From positions 310,001 to 374,000 of the forward strand of contig NZ_PPHF01000074.1 in the NCBI RefSeq assembly GCF_002904335.1: DNA of 64,000 bases. Direction: 5' to 3'. Positions 7,678 through 17,515 of the stretch are shown here, in pieces. Within the stretch, counting starts at the first letter, position 1, and every line of letters begins with the position of its first letter. Source of the DNA: Amycolatopsis sp. CA-126428. GTDB lineage: Bacteria; Actinomycetota; Actinomycetes; Mycobacteriales; Pseudonocardiaceae. Made by a program: the position numbers and the translations under genes. The notes under the pieces are model-generated. The model made no database searches. It saw only the letters and a list, made by a program, of their open reading frames with translations, and had not been told where the DNA came from.

Positions 7678-9198
7678 ATGCCTGAACCGCAACCCATGGT
7701 GCGGATGAGCGGTATCCGCAAAGAGTTCCCCGGCGTCCTCGCCCTCGACGGGGTCGACTTCCGGATGTACCCCGGCGAAGTCCACGCCCTGATGGGCGAG
7801 AACGGCGCCGGCAAGTCCACCCTCATCAAGGTGCTGACCGGGGTGTACGGGGTGGACGCGGGCACCATCGAACTCAGCGGCGACGAGGTCGCCTTCACCG
7901 GGCCCGGCGAGGCCCAGCAGGCCGGCATCAGCACGGTCTACCAGGAAGTCAACCTCTGCCCGAACCTGTCCGTGGCGGAGAACGTCTGCCTCGGCCGGGA
8001 ACCCCGCCGCTTCGGCCGCATCCAGTGGGGCCCGATGCGGCGGCGGGCCGAGGAACTCCTGGCCCGGCTCGACGTCCACGTGGACGTCTCGGCCGAACTG
8101 TCCACCTGTTCCATCGCGGTACAGCAGCTGGTCGCGATCGCCCGCGCGCTCGACGTCGACGCGCGGGTGCTCGTCCTCGACGAGCCGACGTCCAGTTTGG
8201 ACGCCGGCGAGGTCGAGCAGCTGCTGAAGGTCGTCCGGTCCCTGCGCGCAAGCGGCATGGCGATCCTGTTCGTGTCCCACTTCATCGACCAGGTCTTCGC
8301 CATCGCCGACCGGATGACCGTGCTGCGCAACGGAAAGCTGATCGGCGAGTACCCCACCGCGGAGATCACGCCGGTCGAGCTGGTCACCAAGATGATCGGC
8401 AAGGAACTCCAGGTCCTCGAGGACCTGGAGGACTCCGGCCCCAGCCGGGCCGAGGTCGCCGGCGCGCCGGTGCTGCTGGCTGCCGAAGGCCTCGGCCGCA
8501 AGGGCGGGGTGGCACCCTTCGACCTCGCCATCCACGCCGGCGAGGTCGTCGGGCTGGCCGGCCTGCTCGGCTCCGGGCGCACCGAACTCGCCCGCCTGCT
8601 GTTCGGCGCCGACCACGCCGACAGCGGCTCGGTGCAGGTCGACGGCACCGCGACCTCGCTGCGCACCCCGCGGGCCGGGCTCGACCACAAGATCGCGTTC
8701 CTTTCGGAGAACCGCAAGGCCGAGGGACTCGTCGAAGAGCTCACCGTCCGGGAGAACATCGTCCTCGCGCTCCAGGCCTCCCGCGGCTGGGCGCGGCCGC
8801 TGTCGCGCCGCCGCCAGGACGAAATCGCCGAGAAGTACATCAAGGCGCTCGACATCCGGCCCACCAACCCCGAAGCGCTGGTGGGCAACCTTTCCGGTGG
8901 CAACCAGCAGAAGGTGCTGCTGGCCCGCTGGCTCATCACCGAACCGCGGCTGCTGATCCTCGACGAGCCCACGCGCGGCATCGACATCGGCGCCAAGACG
9001 GAGATCCAGCGGCTGGTCACCCAGCTCTCGGGCGACGGGATGGCCGTCGTGTACATCTCCGCCGAACTCGAAGAGGTCCTGCGGCTCAGCCACCGGATCG
9101 TGGTGCTGCGGGACCGCAAGGTCGTGGCCGAGCGGGAAAACCAGGCGCTCACCGCGGACGACATCATGGCCACGATGGCCGAGGGGGTGCAGGCGTGA
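7678..9198 (+). CDS. ytfR: Sugar ABC transporter ATP-binding protein, two-domain (YtfR/RbsA type)
   Basis: The 506-residue protein has two ABC domains in tandem. Domain 1 (about residues 8-245) has the Walker [10 protein letters not shown], a Walker B ending LDEPTSSLD, and a weak signature segment. Domain 2 (about 265-500) has a degenerate Walker A (GLLGSGRTEL), signature LSGGNQQKV and LDEPTRGID. That asymmetry is normal for CUT2 importers of ribose, galactose or arabinose. It energises the permeases encoded next. ATG at 7678 is preceded by GGAG. The last codons overlap the permease start (GTGA), so coupling is tight downstream but loosened upstream by the palindrome. Confidence 0.93.
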   Translation: MPEPQPMVRMSGIRKEFPGVLALDGVDFRMYPGEVHALMGENGAGKSTLIKVLTGVYGVDAGTIELSGDEVAFTGPGEAQQAGISTVYQEVNLCPNLSVAENVCLGREPRRFGRIQWGPMRRRAEELLARLDVHVDVSAELSTCSIAVQQLVAIARALDVDARVLVLDEPTSSLDAGEVEQLLKVVRSLRASGMAILFVSHFIDQVFAIADRMTVLRNGKLIGEYPTAEITPVELVTKMIGKELQVLEDLEDSGPSRAEVAGAPVLLAAEGLGRKGGVAPFDLAIHAGEVVGLAGLLGSGRTELARLLFGADHADSGSVQVDGTATSLRTPRAGLDHKIAFLSENRKAEGLVEELTVRENIVLALQASRGWARPLSRRRQDEIAEKYIKALDIRPTNPEALVGNLSGGNQQKVLLARWLITEPRLLILDEPTRGIDIGAKTEIQRLVTQLSGDGMAVVYISAELEEVLRLSHRIVVLRDRKVVAERENQALTADDIMATMAEGVQA

Positions 9199-10250
9199 CT
9201 GCCTTGAAGGGATTGACGAAACACCGGCTGTTCTGGCCCGTGGTGGCCCTGCTGGTGCTGCTGGTGGGCGACCTGATCGCGAGCCCGTCGTTCTTCAAGA
9301 TCGAGCTGCGCGACGGGCACCTCTACGGCAACCTCGTCGACATCCTCAAGAACGGCGCCCCGCTGATCCTCATCGCGATCGGCATGACGCTGGTGATCGC
9401 CACCCGCGGCATCGACCTCTCGGTCGGCTCGGTCGTGGCGATCAGCGGCGCGCTCGCCTGCCTCTGGGTCAGCGACAACCCCGACGGCGCCGGCACCACG
9501 CTGATCGCGTTCGGCCTGGCGCTGGGCCTGTCCCTGGTGCTCGGGGTGTGGAACGGCTGGCTCGTCGCGGCACTGGGCATCCAGCCGATCATCGCCACGC
9601 TGATCCTGATGGTCGCCGGCCGGGGCATCGCGCAGCTGATCACCGACGGCCAGATCATCACCGTCAACTCCCACTCCTTCGAGTGGATCGGCAGCGGGTT
9701 CCTGTTCACCCTGCCCGGCGCCATCCTCATCGCGCTGGCGGTGTTCGTGCTGGCGTCGGTGCTCGTCCGCCGGTCCGCGCTCGGCCTGCTGGTCGAGGCC
9801 GTCGGCGGCAACCCCGAAGCCAGCCGGCTGGCCGGGCTCCGCTCCGCGCGGCTGACCTGGCTCGTCTACGTCTTCTGCGCGCTGTGCGCGGGCATCGCCG
9901 GGCTGATGATCAGCGCGAACGTGCACAGCGCCGACGGCAACCACGCCGGCCTGTTCATCGAGCTCGACGCGATCCTCGCCGTCGTGGTCGGCGGCACCCA
10001 GCTGACCGGTGGCCGGTTCTCCCTCGGCGGCTCGGTGATCGGCGCGCTGTTCATCCAGACGCTCACCACCACCGTCTACGCCCTCGGCATCCCGCCCGAG
10101 GCGATCATGCTGTTCAAGGCCCTGGTCGTGCTGGCGGTGTGCCTCCTGCAGTCGCCGGCCTTCCGCCGGAAGCTCCGGCGCCGCCGGACGCACCGGCCGG
10201 GCCAGCCGGCCGCCACGCCCGCTCCCGAGAAGGTGGAGGTCACGGCATGA
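9195..10250 (+). CDS. ytfT: Sugar ABC transporter permease (YtfT-like)
   Basis: The 351-residue CUT2 permease has about eight to ten membrane segments and the family motif IATRGIDLSVGSVVAISGA near residue 65. Further conserved stretches are GGNPEASRLAGL and VVVGGTQLTGGRFSLGGS. A charged Arg/Lys-rich tail ends the protein. Its GTG start overlaps the ATPase stop and its stop overlaps the next permease start, so all three are co-translated. It would form a heterodimer with the product of the following gene. Confidence 0.9.
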   Translation: MTALKGLTKHRLFWPVVALLVLLVGDLIASPSFFKIELRDGHLYGNLVDILKNGAPLILIAIGMTLVIATRGIDLSVGSVVAISGALACLWVSDNPDGAGTTLIAFGLALGLSLVLGVWNGWLVAALGIQPIIATLILMVAGRGIAQLITDGQIITVNSHSFEWIGSGFLFTLPGAILIALAVFVLASVLVRRSALGLLVEAVGGNPEASRLAGLRSARLTWLVYVFCALCAGIAGLMISANVHSADGNHAGLFIELDAILAVVVGGTQLTGGRFSLGGSVIGALFIQTLTTTVYALGIPPEAIMLFKALVVLAVCLLQSPAFRRKLRRRRTHRPGQPAATPAPEKVEVTA

Positions 10251-11230
10251 CCACGCTCGCCCGCGTCAAGGGCTACCGGCCGCAGCAGCGGCACCTGCCG
10301 ATCCTCGCGACGATGGCGCTGCTCATCGGGGCGTACATCTTCGGCGCGTCGAGCTACGAGGCGTTCGGCTCGGGGCAGGTCATCCTCGACCTGTTCATCA
10401 ACAACGCCTTCCTGCTCGTGGTCGCCGTCGGCATGACGTTCGTGATCCTCACCGGCGGCATCGACCTGTCCGTCGGGTCGGTGGTGGCGCTGTCCACCGT
10501 GATCTCCGGCGACCTGATGCAGAAGCACGGCTGGTCGGCGTACGCGGCGATCGCCGTGGTGCTGGTGGTCGGTGCGGTGCTGGGCGCCGGGATGGGCGCG
10601 CTGATCCACTTCTTCGAGATCCAGCCGTTCATCGCGACGCTGATCGGGATGTTCTTCGCGCGCGGCCTCTGCTACACGATCACCACCGAGGCCTACTCGA
10701 TCGACAACGCGACGATCGCCACGCTGGCCCAGACGCAGCTCCCGCTCGGCGGCGAGCTGCACATCTCGATCAGCGTGGTGGTCTCCCTGCTGGTCGTCGC
10801 CGCCGCGGCCTACGTCCTGGCGTTCACCCGGTTCGGGCGCACGGTCTACTCGATCGGGGGCAACGCGCAGTCCGCGATGCTGATGGGGCTCAAGACCGGC
10901 CGCACGAAGATCGCGGTGTACACGATCAGCGGGGTCTGCTCGGCGCTCGGCGGGCTGCTGCTGGTGCTCTACAAGTCCTCGGGCGACCCGCTCAACGGCG
11001 TCGGCCTGGAGCTGACGGCGATCGCCGCGGTCGTCATCGGCGGCACCATCCTCACCGGCGGATCCGGGTACGTGCTCGGGACGGTGCTCGGGATCATGGT
11101 GCTCGGCATCATCCAGACGCTGATCACCTTCGACGGCACGCTCAACTCGTGGTGGACCTCGATCATCACCGGGGCCCTGCTGTTCGTCTTCATCGTCCTG
11201 CAACGCCTCGTCACCCGACGGACCCGCTGA
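10247..11230 (+). CDS. yjfF: Sugar ABC transporter permease (YjfF-like)
   Basis: The 327-residue second CUT2 permease of the importer carries ILTGGIDLSVGSVVALSTV near residue 65 and IGGTILTGGSGYVLGTVLG near residue 265. Order and content (binding protein, double ATPase, two permeases) match E. coli ytfQRT-yjfF, whose product imports the furanose form of galactose. A furanose-specific importer next to a secreted arabinofuranosidase makes sense for capturing freshly released arabinofuranose, which is inference. ATG overlaps the preceding stop. Only 55 bp separate it from the GH51 gene, with an operator-like palindrome in between. Confidence 0.9.
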   Translation: MTTLARVKGYRPQQRHLPILATMALLIGAYIFGASSYEAFGSGQVILDLFINNAFLLVVAVGMTFVILTGGIDLSVGSVVALSTVISGDLMQKHGWSAYAAIAVVLVVGAVLGAGMGALIHFFEIQPFIATLIGMFFARGLCYTITTEAYSIDNATIATLAQTQLPLGGELHISISVVVSLLVVAAAAYVLAFTRFGRTVYSIGGNAQSAMLMGLKTGRTKIAVYTISGVCSALGGLLLVLYKSSGDPLNGVGLELTAIAAVVIGGTILTGGSGYVLGTVLGIMVLGIIQTLITFDGTLNSWWTSIITGALLFVFIVLQRLVTRRTR

Positions 11231-11257
11231 CACCCGGTCCGCCACCGGGGTGGACCA

Positions 11258-11271
11258 TGTGAGCGCTCACA
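11258..11271 (+). promoter_or_regulatory. LacI-family operator-like palindrome, variant sequence
   Basis: TGTGAGCGCTCACA is a perfect 14-bp palindrome ending 14 bp before the GH51 start. It shares the GCGC core with the TGTTAGCGCTAACA sites but differs in each half-site, so it may be a second target of the same repressor or a site for another LacI protein. Confidence 0.6.
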
Positions 11272-11285
11272 CTCAAGGGAGAGTC

Positions 11286-14200
11286 ATGCTCCGCAGACTG
11301 CGGCGGCCCATGGCCGTGCTCGCCGCCCTGGCGCTGTGCGCCGGCGTTCCGGTGGCGGTGGCCCCGGCCGCGTCGGCGGACGCCGACCCGGCGCTGGCCG
11401 GGCACTGGGCGTTCGACGACGGCAGCGGCACGACCGCGGCCGACACGGCGGGCAGCCACCCGGCGACGCTGGCCGGGGGAGCGGGCTGGGGGCCGGGCAT
11501 CCGCGGCGGCGCCCTGACGACCGATGGCGCGAACGGCTTCGCCGACGCCGGGGCGCCGGTGCTCGACACGACCAAGAGCTTCTCCGTGAGCAGCTGGGTG
11601 AAGCTGGACAAGACGTCCGGCTTCCAGACGTTCGTCAGCGTCGACGGCTCCCAGGTGAGCAACTTCTTCCTGCAGTTCCGCGACGACTCCCGCCGGTTCG
11701 CCTTCACCCGCCTGGCCGGGGACGCCCCGGCCGACGGCGTCGTCGCCTCGGCGAACTTCGACCCGGTCGCCGGCCAGTGGTACCAGCTGACCGGCGTGTA
11801 CGACTCGGCCGCGTCGACGCTGTCGCTCTACGTCGACGGCACCCGCCAGGCCACCGTCGCCGCGCCCACCGCGTGGGCGGGCACCGGGCACCTGGTGATC
11901 GGCCGCGGCAAGTACGGCGGCAACCCGGTGGACTTCGTCGACGGCACGATCGACGACGTCCGCGCCTACTCGGGCGCCCTCGCCGCGGCCGCCGCGGCGC
12001 GCCTGACCATCGCCGGGCACTGGGGCCTCGACGAGGGCACCGGGACGACCACGGCGGACGACTCCCTCGACACGCGCACCGCCACCCTGACCGGCGGCGC
12101 GGCCTGGGGTGACGGCGTCGTCGGCCCGCACGGCGTCGCGCTGAACGGCACCGACGCCGCGGTCGACGTCCCGGCTCCGGTCGTGGACACCGCGCAGAGC
12201 TTCTCGGTGTCGGCGTGGGTCAAGCCCACCGCGGCCGCCGGCTTCCGGACCGCCGTGAGCGTCGACGGCTCGACGATCAGCGGCTTCTACCTCCAGCGCG
12301 CCGCGGACGGCCGGTTCGCCTTCGCCCGCCGCGCGGCCGACGGTGACTCCGCCGCGTCCTCGGCGGTGTCCACGCTGCCCGCGCAGGCCGACCAGTGGCA
12401 GCACCTCGTGGGTGTCTACAACCGGGCGGCGAACACGCTTTCCCTTTACGTCAACGGAACCCTCCAGCAGAGCGTCCCGTTCACGACGCCGTGGACCGCG
12501 GCCGGGCACCTGGAGATCGGCCGCGGCAAGTGGGCCGGGAACCCGGTCGACTGGTTCGCCGGTGGCGTCGACGACGTGCGCGCGTACCCGACGCCGCTGA
12601 CCGCGGCCGCCGTCGCCGCACTGGCCGCGAGCGGCTCGTGGCACTTCGACGAGGGCACCGGCACGGTCGCCCGCGACGCCTCGGCGAACGCCGCCGACGG
12701 CACGCTCGAGGGCGCCACCTGGACCGCGGGAGCGGCCGGCAAGGCCGTCCAGCTCGACGGCAAGTCCACTGTGGACATGGGCACCTCGCCCGCGTTCGAC
12801 ACCGGCACCGGCTCGCTGTCGCTGGCCGCCTGGTTCCGCACCACCGCGGCGGGCACGCTCGTCGACCACGGCGACGGCTACGCGCTCGGCGTCACCGGCG
12901 GCAAGCTCACCGCCCGCGTCGGCTCGATCCAGGTGACCACGAACGGCGGCGGGCTCGCCGACGGGAACTGGCACCACGCCGCTCTCGTCCTCGACCGCGC
13001 CTCCCAGCGGCTCACCGTCTACGCCGACGGTGACGCGGCCGCGGTCACCAGCACGTGCGGTACGCCCACCGGCACGACCCTCGACGTCTCCGCCTGCCCG
13101 GCTTCGGGCACCGCGGCGGCGCCGTTCACCGTCGGCCCCGGCTTCACCGGTGCCGTCGACGAGGTCGAGCTGCGCCGCTTCCCGCTCACCGCGGCCCAAA
13201 TCGGCACTCTCGCCGGCGCGAACCAGCTCGCCGTCGACGCCAACGTCGTCCGCGCCAACACCCGGCCGACCACCTACGGCTCGATCCTCGAAGACATCAG
13301 CCACTCGGTCGAAGGCGGCCTCTACGCCGAGCTCGTCCGCAACCGCACGTTCAAGGAGGGTTACCAGCCCGGCAGCGGCGCGGGCGACACGCCGGTGCCG
13401 TACTGGTCGCTGGTCACCTCGGCGGGCGCGACCGGTGCCTACTCGGTCGACGCAGCGAACCCTCTGAACACCGCGCTCGACCGCTCGCTCAAGCTGCACG
13501 CCGACGCGGTCCCGGCCGCGGGCCGGGTGGCCGCCGCGAACGTCGGCTTCTACGGCGTCGCCGCTAAGCCGTCCACCAAGTACACCGGCAGCCTCTTCGC
13601 CAAGGGGACGTGGACCGGCGGTGTCCGGGTCAGCCTGGAGAAGCCCGACGGCACCGTGCTGGCGAGCAAGGACCTCCAGCCGGTCGGCCCGGCCTGGGCG
13701 CAGCAGAGCTTCAGCTTCACCACGCCGTCGACGATCACCGCGTCCACCGACAACCGGATCGTCGTGTCCCTGGTCAACAAGGGCAAGAAGGCACTGAGCG
13801 GTGACGCCTGGTTCCAGCAGGTGTCGGTGTTCCCGCCGACCTTCAAGAACCGGCCCAACGGCGTCCGCGCCGACCTCGGGCAGAAGCTCGCGGCGATGAA
13901 GCTCGGCCTGTTCCGCGTCCCCGGCGGCAACTACCTCGAGGGCAACACGCTCGACACCCGGTTCGCGTGGAAGAACACCATCGGCCCCCTGGAACAGCGG
14001 CCCGGCCACCAGAACACCGCGTGGGGCTACTGGTCCACCGACGGCTTCGGCATCCTCGACTACCTCAAGCTCGCCGAGGACGTCGGCGCCCAGCCGCTGC
14101 TCGCGCTGTTCGCCGGCTACACCCTCAACGGCCAGCACGTCAGCCAGGCCGACTACCCGCAGTACGTCCAGGAAGCCCTCGACGAGATCGAGTACGCCAT

Positions 14201-15110
14201 CGGCGACAGCTCGACCACCTGGGGCGCCCAGCGGATCGCCGACGGGCACGCGGCGCCGTTCGACCTGCACTACGTCGAGGTGGGCAACGAGGACTGGTTC
14301 GACACCTCCGGCAGCTACGCCTGGCGCTTCACCGACCTGAACAACGCCATCAAGGCGAAGTACCCGCAGCTGACCGTCATCGCCACCACCGGCGGCCTGC
14401 AGGGCGGGGCGGCGTCGAGCACGTCGACCGGGGTGCGCCCGGACGCCGCGGACGACCACTACTACCAGTCGCCGCAGTGGTTCACCGACAACTCGACCCG
14501 CTACGACACCGCCGACCGCAGCGGCCCGGACATCCTCGTCGGCGAGTACGGCGCCCAGGACGGCCGGCCCACCGGCACCCTGGCCGCCGCCATCGGCGAG
14601 GCAGCGTTCCTCACCGGGCTCGAACGCAACAGCGACGTCGTCATCGGCTCGATGTACGCGCCGGTGCTGGTGCACGAGAACCAGGCGAATTGGCCGGTCA
14701 ACCTGATCGGGCTCGACGCCGGCAGCAGCTACGGTTCGCCGTCGTACTGGGTGCAGCAGATGTTCTCCAGCACCCTCGGCAAGCAGATCGTCACCAGCCG
14801 CCTCAACCAGGGCAGCCCCCTGCGGCAGGTGGTCAACGTGACCACGAAGAGCGGAAGGAAGACCTTCACGGTCAAACTCGTCAACCCGACTCCGCAGGTG
14901 CAGACCGCACGGCTGGCGCTCACCGGCGTCACCGCCGTCGACGGCACCGGCACGCTCACCACGCTCACCGGCGACCCGGCGGGGCGCAACAGCCTCGCCG
15001 CGCCGACCGCCATCGTGCCGCAGACCAGGGAGATCACCGGCCTGGCCGCGACGTCGAAGCTGACGTTGCCGGCCAACTCCGTGACGACGCTGGTCCTCAC
15101 CGGCCGCTAA
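11286..15110 (+). CDS. Secreted multidomain GH51 alpha-L-arabinofuranosidase
   Basis: The 1274-residue enzyme would release terminal L-arabinofuranose from arabinan, arabinoxylan or pectin side chains outside the cell. Domains in order: signal peptide to about residue 33; three LamG/concanavalin-like modules (about 36-240, 241-450 and 451-640, each opening with a Trp-rich motif such as GHWAFDDGSGT); a CBM4-like sandwich (about 685-855); a GH51 barrel (about 860-1180); and a C-terminal beta domain. The acid/base is Glu1002 (YVEVGNED) and the nucleophile Glu1087 (LVGEYGAQ). ATG at 11286 follows GGGAGAG. Most GH51 enzymes are near 500-850 residues, so the triple lectin-like N-terminus is unusual. 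It heads the araBDA genes. Confidence 0.92.
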   Translation: MLRRLRRPMAVLAALALCAGVPVAVAPAASADADPALAGHWAFDDGSGTTAADTAGSHPATLAGGAGWGPGIRGGALTTDGANGFADAGAPVLDTTKSFSVSSWVKLDKTSGFQTFVSVDGSQVSNFFLQFRDDSRRFAFTRLAGDAPADGVVASANFDPVAGQWYQLTGVYDSAASTLSLYVDGTRQATVAAPTAWAGTGHLVIGRGKYGGNPVDFVDGTIDDVRAYSGALAAAAAARLTIAGHWGLDEGTGTTTADDSLDTRTATLTGGAAWGDGVVGPHGVALNGTDAAVDVPAPVVDTAQSFSVSAWVKPTAAAGFRTAVSVDGSTISGFYLQRAADGRFAFARRAADGDSAASSAVSTLPAQADQWQHLVGVYNRAANTLSLYVNGTLQQSVPFTTPWTAAGHLEIGRGKWAGNPVDWFAGGVDDVRAYPTPLTAAAVAALAASGSWHFDEGTGTVARDASANAADGTLEGATWTAGAAGKAVQLDGKSTVDMGTSPAFDTGTGSLSLAAWFRTTAAGTLVDHGDGYALGVTGGKLTARVGSIQVTTNGGGLADGNWHHAALVLDRASQRLTVYADGDAAAVTSTCGTPTGTTLDVSACPASGTAAAPFTVGPGFTGAVDEVELRRFPLTAAQIGTLAGANQLAVDANVVRANTRPTTYGSILEDISHSVEGGLYAELVRNRTFKEGYQPGSGAGDTPVPYWSLVTSAGATGAYSVDAANPLNTALDRSLKLHADAVPAAGRVAAANVGFYGVAAKPSTKYTGSLFAKGTWTGGVRVSLEKPDGTVLASKDLQPVGPAWAQQSFSFTTPSTITASTDNRIVVSLVNKGKKALSGDAWFQQVSVFPPTFKNRPNGVRADLGQKLAAMKLGLFRVPGGNYLEGNTLDTRFAWKNTIGPLEQRPGHQNTAWGYWSTDGFGILDYLKLAEDVGAQPLLALFAGYTLNGQHVSQADYPQYVQEALDEIEYAIGDSSTTWGAQRIADGHAAPFDLHYVEVGNEDWFDTSGSYAWRFTDLNNAIKAKYPQLTVIATTGGLQGGAASSTSTGVRPDAADDHYYQSPQWFTDNSTRYDTADRSGPDILVGEYGAQDGRPTGTLAAAIGEAAFLTGLERNSDVVIGSMYAPVLVHENQANWPVNLIGLDAGSSYGSPSYWVQQMFSSTLGKQIVTSRLNQGSPLRQVVNVTTKSGRKTFTVKLVNPTPQVQTARLALTGVTAVDGTGTLTTLTGDPAGRNSLAAPTAIVPQTREITGLAATSKLTLPANSVTTLVLTGR

Positions 15111-15114
15111 GACC

Positions 15115-15156
15115 CCGGGACGCGGCGCGTTCACCGCCGCCCGCGCCGCGTCCCGG
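15115..15156 (+). terminator. Strong hairpin between the GH51 gene and araB
   Basis: CCGGGACGCGGCGCG (15115-15129) pairs perfectly with CGCGCCGCGTCCCGG (15142-15156). With only 70 bp to araB it may end some GH51 transcripts or protect the upstream message. No T-tract follows. Confidence 0.55.
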
Positions 15157-15180
15157 TCACCAACCAGGAGGGAAGACACC

Positions 15181-16821
15181 GTGGGAGAACCACTCACCGT
15201 CGGCGTCGACTTCGGCACGCTGTCGGGCCGCGCGGTGGTCGTGCGCGTGGCTGACGGGGCCGAACTCGGCTCCGGCGTCTTCGAGTACCCGCACGGGGTG
15301 CTCGACGAGACGCTGCCCGCCACGGGCCGCGCGCTGCCACCGGAATGGGCGCTGCAGGTCCCGGCGGACTACGTCGGCGTGCTGCGCAACGCCGTCCCGG
15401 CGGCACTGCGGGACGCCGGCGTCGACGCGGCGGACGTCGTCGGGATCGCCACCGACTTCACCGCGTGCACGATGGTGCCGACGACCGCGGACGGGACGCC
15501 GCTGTGCGAACTGCCCGAGTTCGAGGGCAACCCGCACGCGTACGTGAAGCTCTGGAAGCACCACTCGGCGCAGCCGCAGGCCGTGCGGATCAACGACCTG
15601 GCCCGCGCCCGCGGCGAGAAGTGGCTCCCGCGCTACGGCGGGCTGATCTCCTCGGAGTGGGAGTTCGCCAAGGCCCTGGAGCTGTTCGAAGAGGCGCCCG
15701 AGGTCTACGCCGCGATGCGGCACTGGGTGGAGGCGGCCGACTGGATCGTCTGGCAGCTCGCCGGCACCTACGTCCGCAACGCCTGCACGGCCGGCTACAA
15801 GGGCATCCTGCAGGACGGCCAGTACCCCAGCCGCGACTTCCTCCACGAGCTCGCCCCCGGCTTCGAGTCCTTCGTGGCCGACAAGCTGGAGCACCCGCTG
15901 GGCCAGCTGGGCTCCCGCGCCGGGTCGCTGACCGCGGAAGCCGCGGCCTGGACCGGGCTGCCCGAGGGCATCGCGGTCGCCGTCGGCAACGTCGACGCGC
16001 ACGTCACCGCGCCCGCCGCCCAGGCCGTCGAGCCCGGGCAGATGGTGGCGATCATGGGCACCTCGACCTGCCACGTGATGAACGGCGCCGAGCTGCGCGA
16101 GGTCCCCGGCATGTGCGGGGTCGTCGAAGGTGGCATCGTGGCCGGGCTCTGGGGGTACGAGGCCGGCCAGAGCGGCGTCGGCGACATCTTCGGCTGGTTC
16201 GTCGAGCACTTCGCCGACGCCTCGCACGAGGAGCTCACCCGGCTCGCCGCGCAGCAGGAGATCGGCGAACACGGCCTGATCGCGCTGGACTGGCACAGCG
16301 GCAACCGGTCGGTGCTGGTCGACCACGAGCTGTCCGGCGTCATCGTCGGGCAGACGCTCGCCACTCGTCCCCAGGACACCTACCGCGCCCTGCTGGAGGC
16401 CACCGCCTTCGGCACCCGGAAGATCATCGAGACGTTCAACGCCGCCGGCGTCCCGGTCACCGAGCTGATCATCGCGGGCGGGCTGACGAAGAACGCGCTG
16501 CTGATGCAGATCTACGCCGACGTCACCAACCTGCCGCTGTCGGTCATCGGCTCGGCGCAGGGGCCCGCGCTCGGCTCGGCCATCCACGCGGCCGTCGCCG
16601 CCGGGGCCCACGCGGACATCCGCGAGGCCGCCGCCGCGATGGGCTCGGTCGAGCGCGCGGTGTACCGGCCGGTGCCCGCGCACGTCGTCGCCTACGACGA
16701 GCTGTACGCCGAATACACGCAGCTGCACGACTACTTCGGCCGGGGCGGCAACGATGTCATGCACCGCCTGGCCGCCCGCCGCCGGGCCGTTTCGAAGGCC
16801 GTCGCGAAAGGACAGTCCTGA
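15181..16821 (+). CDS. araB: Ribulokinase
   Basis: The 546-residue FGGY-family kinase phosphorylates L-ribulose to L-ribulose 5-phosphate in the cytoplasm. The N-terminal phosphate-binding motif VDFGTLSGRAVV, TDFTACTMVP, the central MGTSTCHVMN and IIAGGLTKNALLMQIYADV near residue 430 are all typical of AraB. Length agrees with the usual 550-570. The GTG start has AGGAGG about ten bases upstream. The stop shares one base with the araD start. Together with araD and araA it forms the classic bacterial L-arabinose pathway. Confidence 0.95.
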   Translation: MGEPLTVGVDFGTLSGRAVVVRVADGAELGSGVFEYPHGVLDETLPATGRALPPEWALQVPADYVGVLRNAVPAALRDAGVDAADVVGIATDFTACTMVPTTADGTPLCELPEFEGNPHAYVKLWKHHSAQPQAVRINDLARARGEKWLPRYGGLISSEWEFAKALELFEEAPEVYAAMRHWVEAADWIVWQLAGTYVRNACTAGYKGILQDGQYPSRDFLHELAPGFESFVADKLEHPLGQLGSRAGSLTAEAAAWTGLPEGIAVAVGNVDAHVTAPAAQAVEPGQMVAIMGTSTCHVMNGAELREVPGMCGVVEGGIVAGLWGYEAGQSGVGDIFGWFVEHFADASHEELTRLAAQQEIGEHGLIALDWHSGNRSVLVDHELSGVIVGQTLATRPQDTYRALLEATAFGTRKIIETFNAAGVPVTELIIAGGLTKNALLMQIYADVTNLPLSVIGSAQGPALGSAIHAAVAAGAHADIREAAAAMGSVERAVYRPVPAHVVAYDELYAEYTQLHDYFGRGGNDVMHRLAARRRAVSKAVAKGQS

Positions 16822-17498
16822 TGTCGCTGACCGGTGAAGTGCTCGACACCGTCACCGAACTCCGGGAGACGGTCGCGAAGCTGCACGGCGAGCTGACCCG
16901 CAACGAGCTGGTCGTCTGGACCGCGGGCAACGTCTCGGCGCGCGTCCCGGACCGGGACCTGCTGGTCATCAAGCCGTCGGGGGTGTCCTACGACGACCTG
17001 TCCGCCGACACCATGGTCGTCACCGACCTGCACGGCGAGCTCGTCGAAGGCGAGCTCGCGCCCTCGTCGGACACCGCCGCGCACGCCTACGTCTACCGGC
17101 ACATGCCGGAGATCGGCGGCGTCGTGCACACCCACTCGACCTACGCCACGGCGTGGGCGGCCCGCGGCGAGCCGATCCCGTGCGTGCTGACGATGATCGC
17201 CGACGAGTTCGGCGGGGAGATCCCGGTCGGGCCGTTCGCCCTGATCGGCGACGACTCCATCGGCCGCGGCATCGTCGAAACGCTTCGCTCGAGCCGCTCG
17301 CGCGCGGTGCTGATGCGCAACCACGGCCCGTTCACCGTCGGCCGCACCGCCCGCGCCGCGGTCAAGGCCGCGGTGCTGGTCGAAGAGGTGGCCCGCACCG
17401 TCCACAAGGCCTTCGAGCTCGGCACGCCCGAACCCCTCCCGCCCGAGGACGTCGACCGGCTCTACGCCCGGTACCAGAACGTCTACGGCCAGCACTGA
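16821..17498 (+). CDS. araD: L-ribulose-5-phosphate 4-epimerase
   Basis: The 225-residue class II aldolase-fold enzyme converts L-ribulose 5-phosphate to D-xylulose 5-phosphate, which enters the pentose phosphate pathway. The zinc-binding motif HTHST (near residue 98) and a later His in [10 protein letters not shown] are present, as are the substrate-loop residues TAGNVSARV and [10 protein letters not shown]. Length is typical of AraD/UlaF. The ATG overlaps the araB stop by one base. In this family AraD and fuculose aldolases look alike, but the araB-araA setting settles the call. Confidence 0.93.
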   Translation: MSLTGEVLDTVTELRETVAKLHGELTRNELVVWTAGNVSARVPDRDLLVIKPSGVSYDDLSADTMVVTDLHGELVEGELAPSSDTAAHAYVYRHMPEIGGVVHTHSTYATAWAARGEPIPCVLTMIADEFGGEIPVGPFALIGDDSIGRGIVETLRSSRSRAVLMRNHGPFTVGRTARAAVKAAVLVEEVARTVHKAFELGTPEPLPPEDVDRLYARYQNVYGQH

Positions 17499-17515
17499 TC
17501 TTCCCAAGGAGAACG

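Noticed and set aside
11211-15323. Minus-strand open frame of 1370 codons opposite the GH51 gene
   Set aside because: It is a shadow of the high-GC coding strand. The plus strand has a signal peptide, domains and catalytic motifs; the minus product is Arg/Gly/Ala low complexity.
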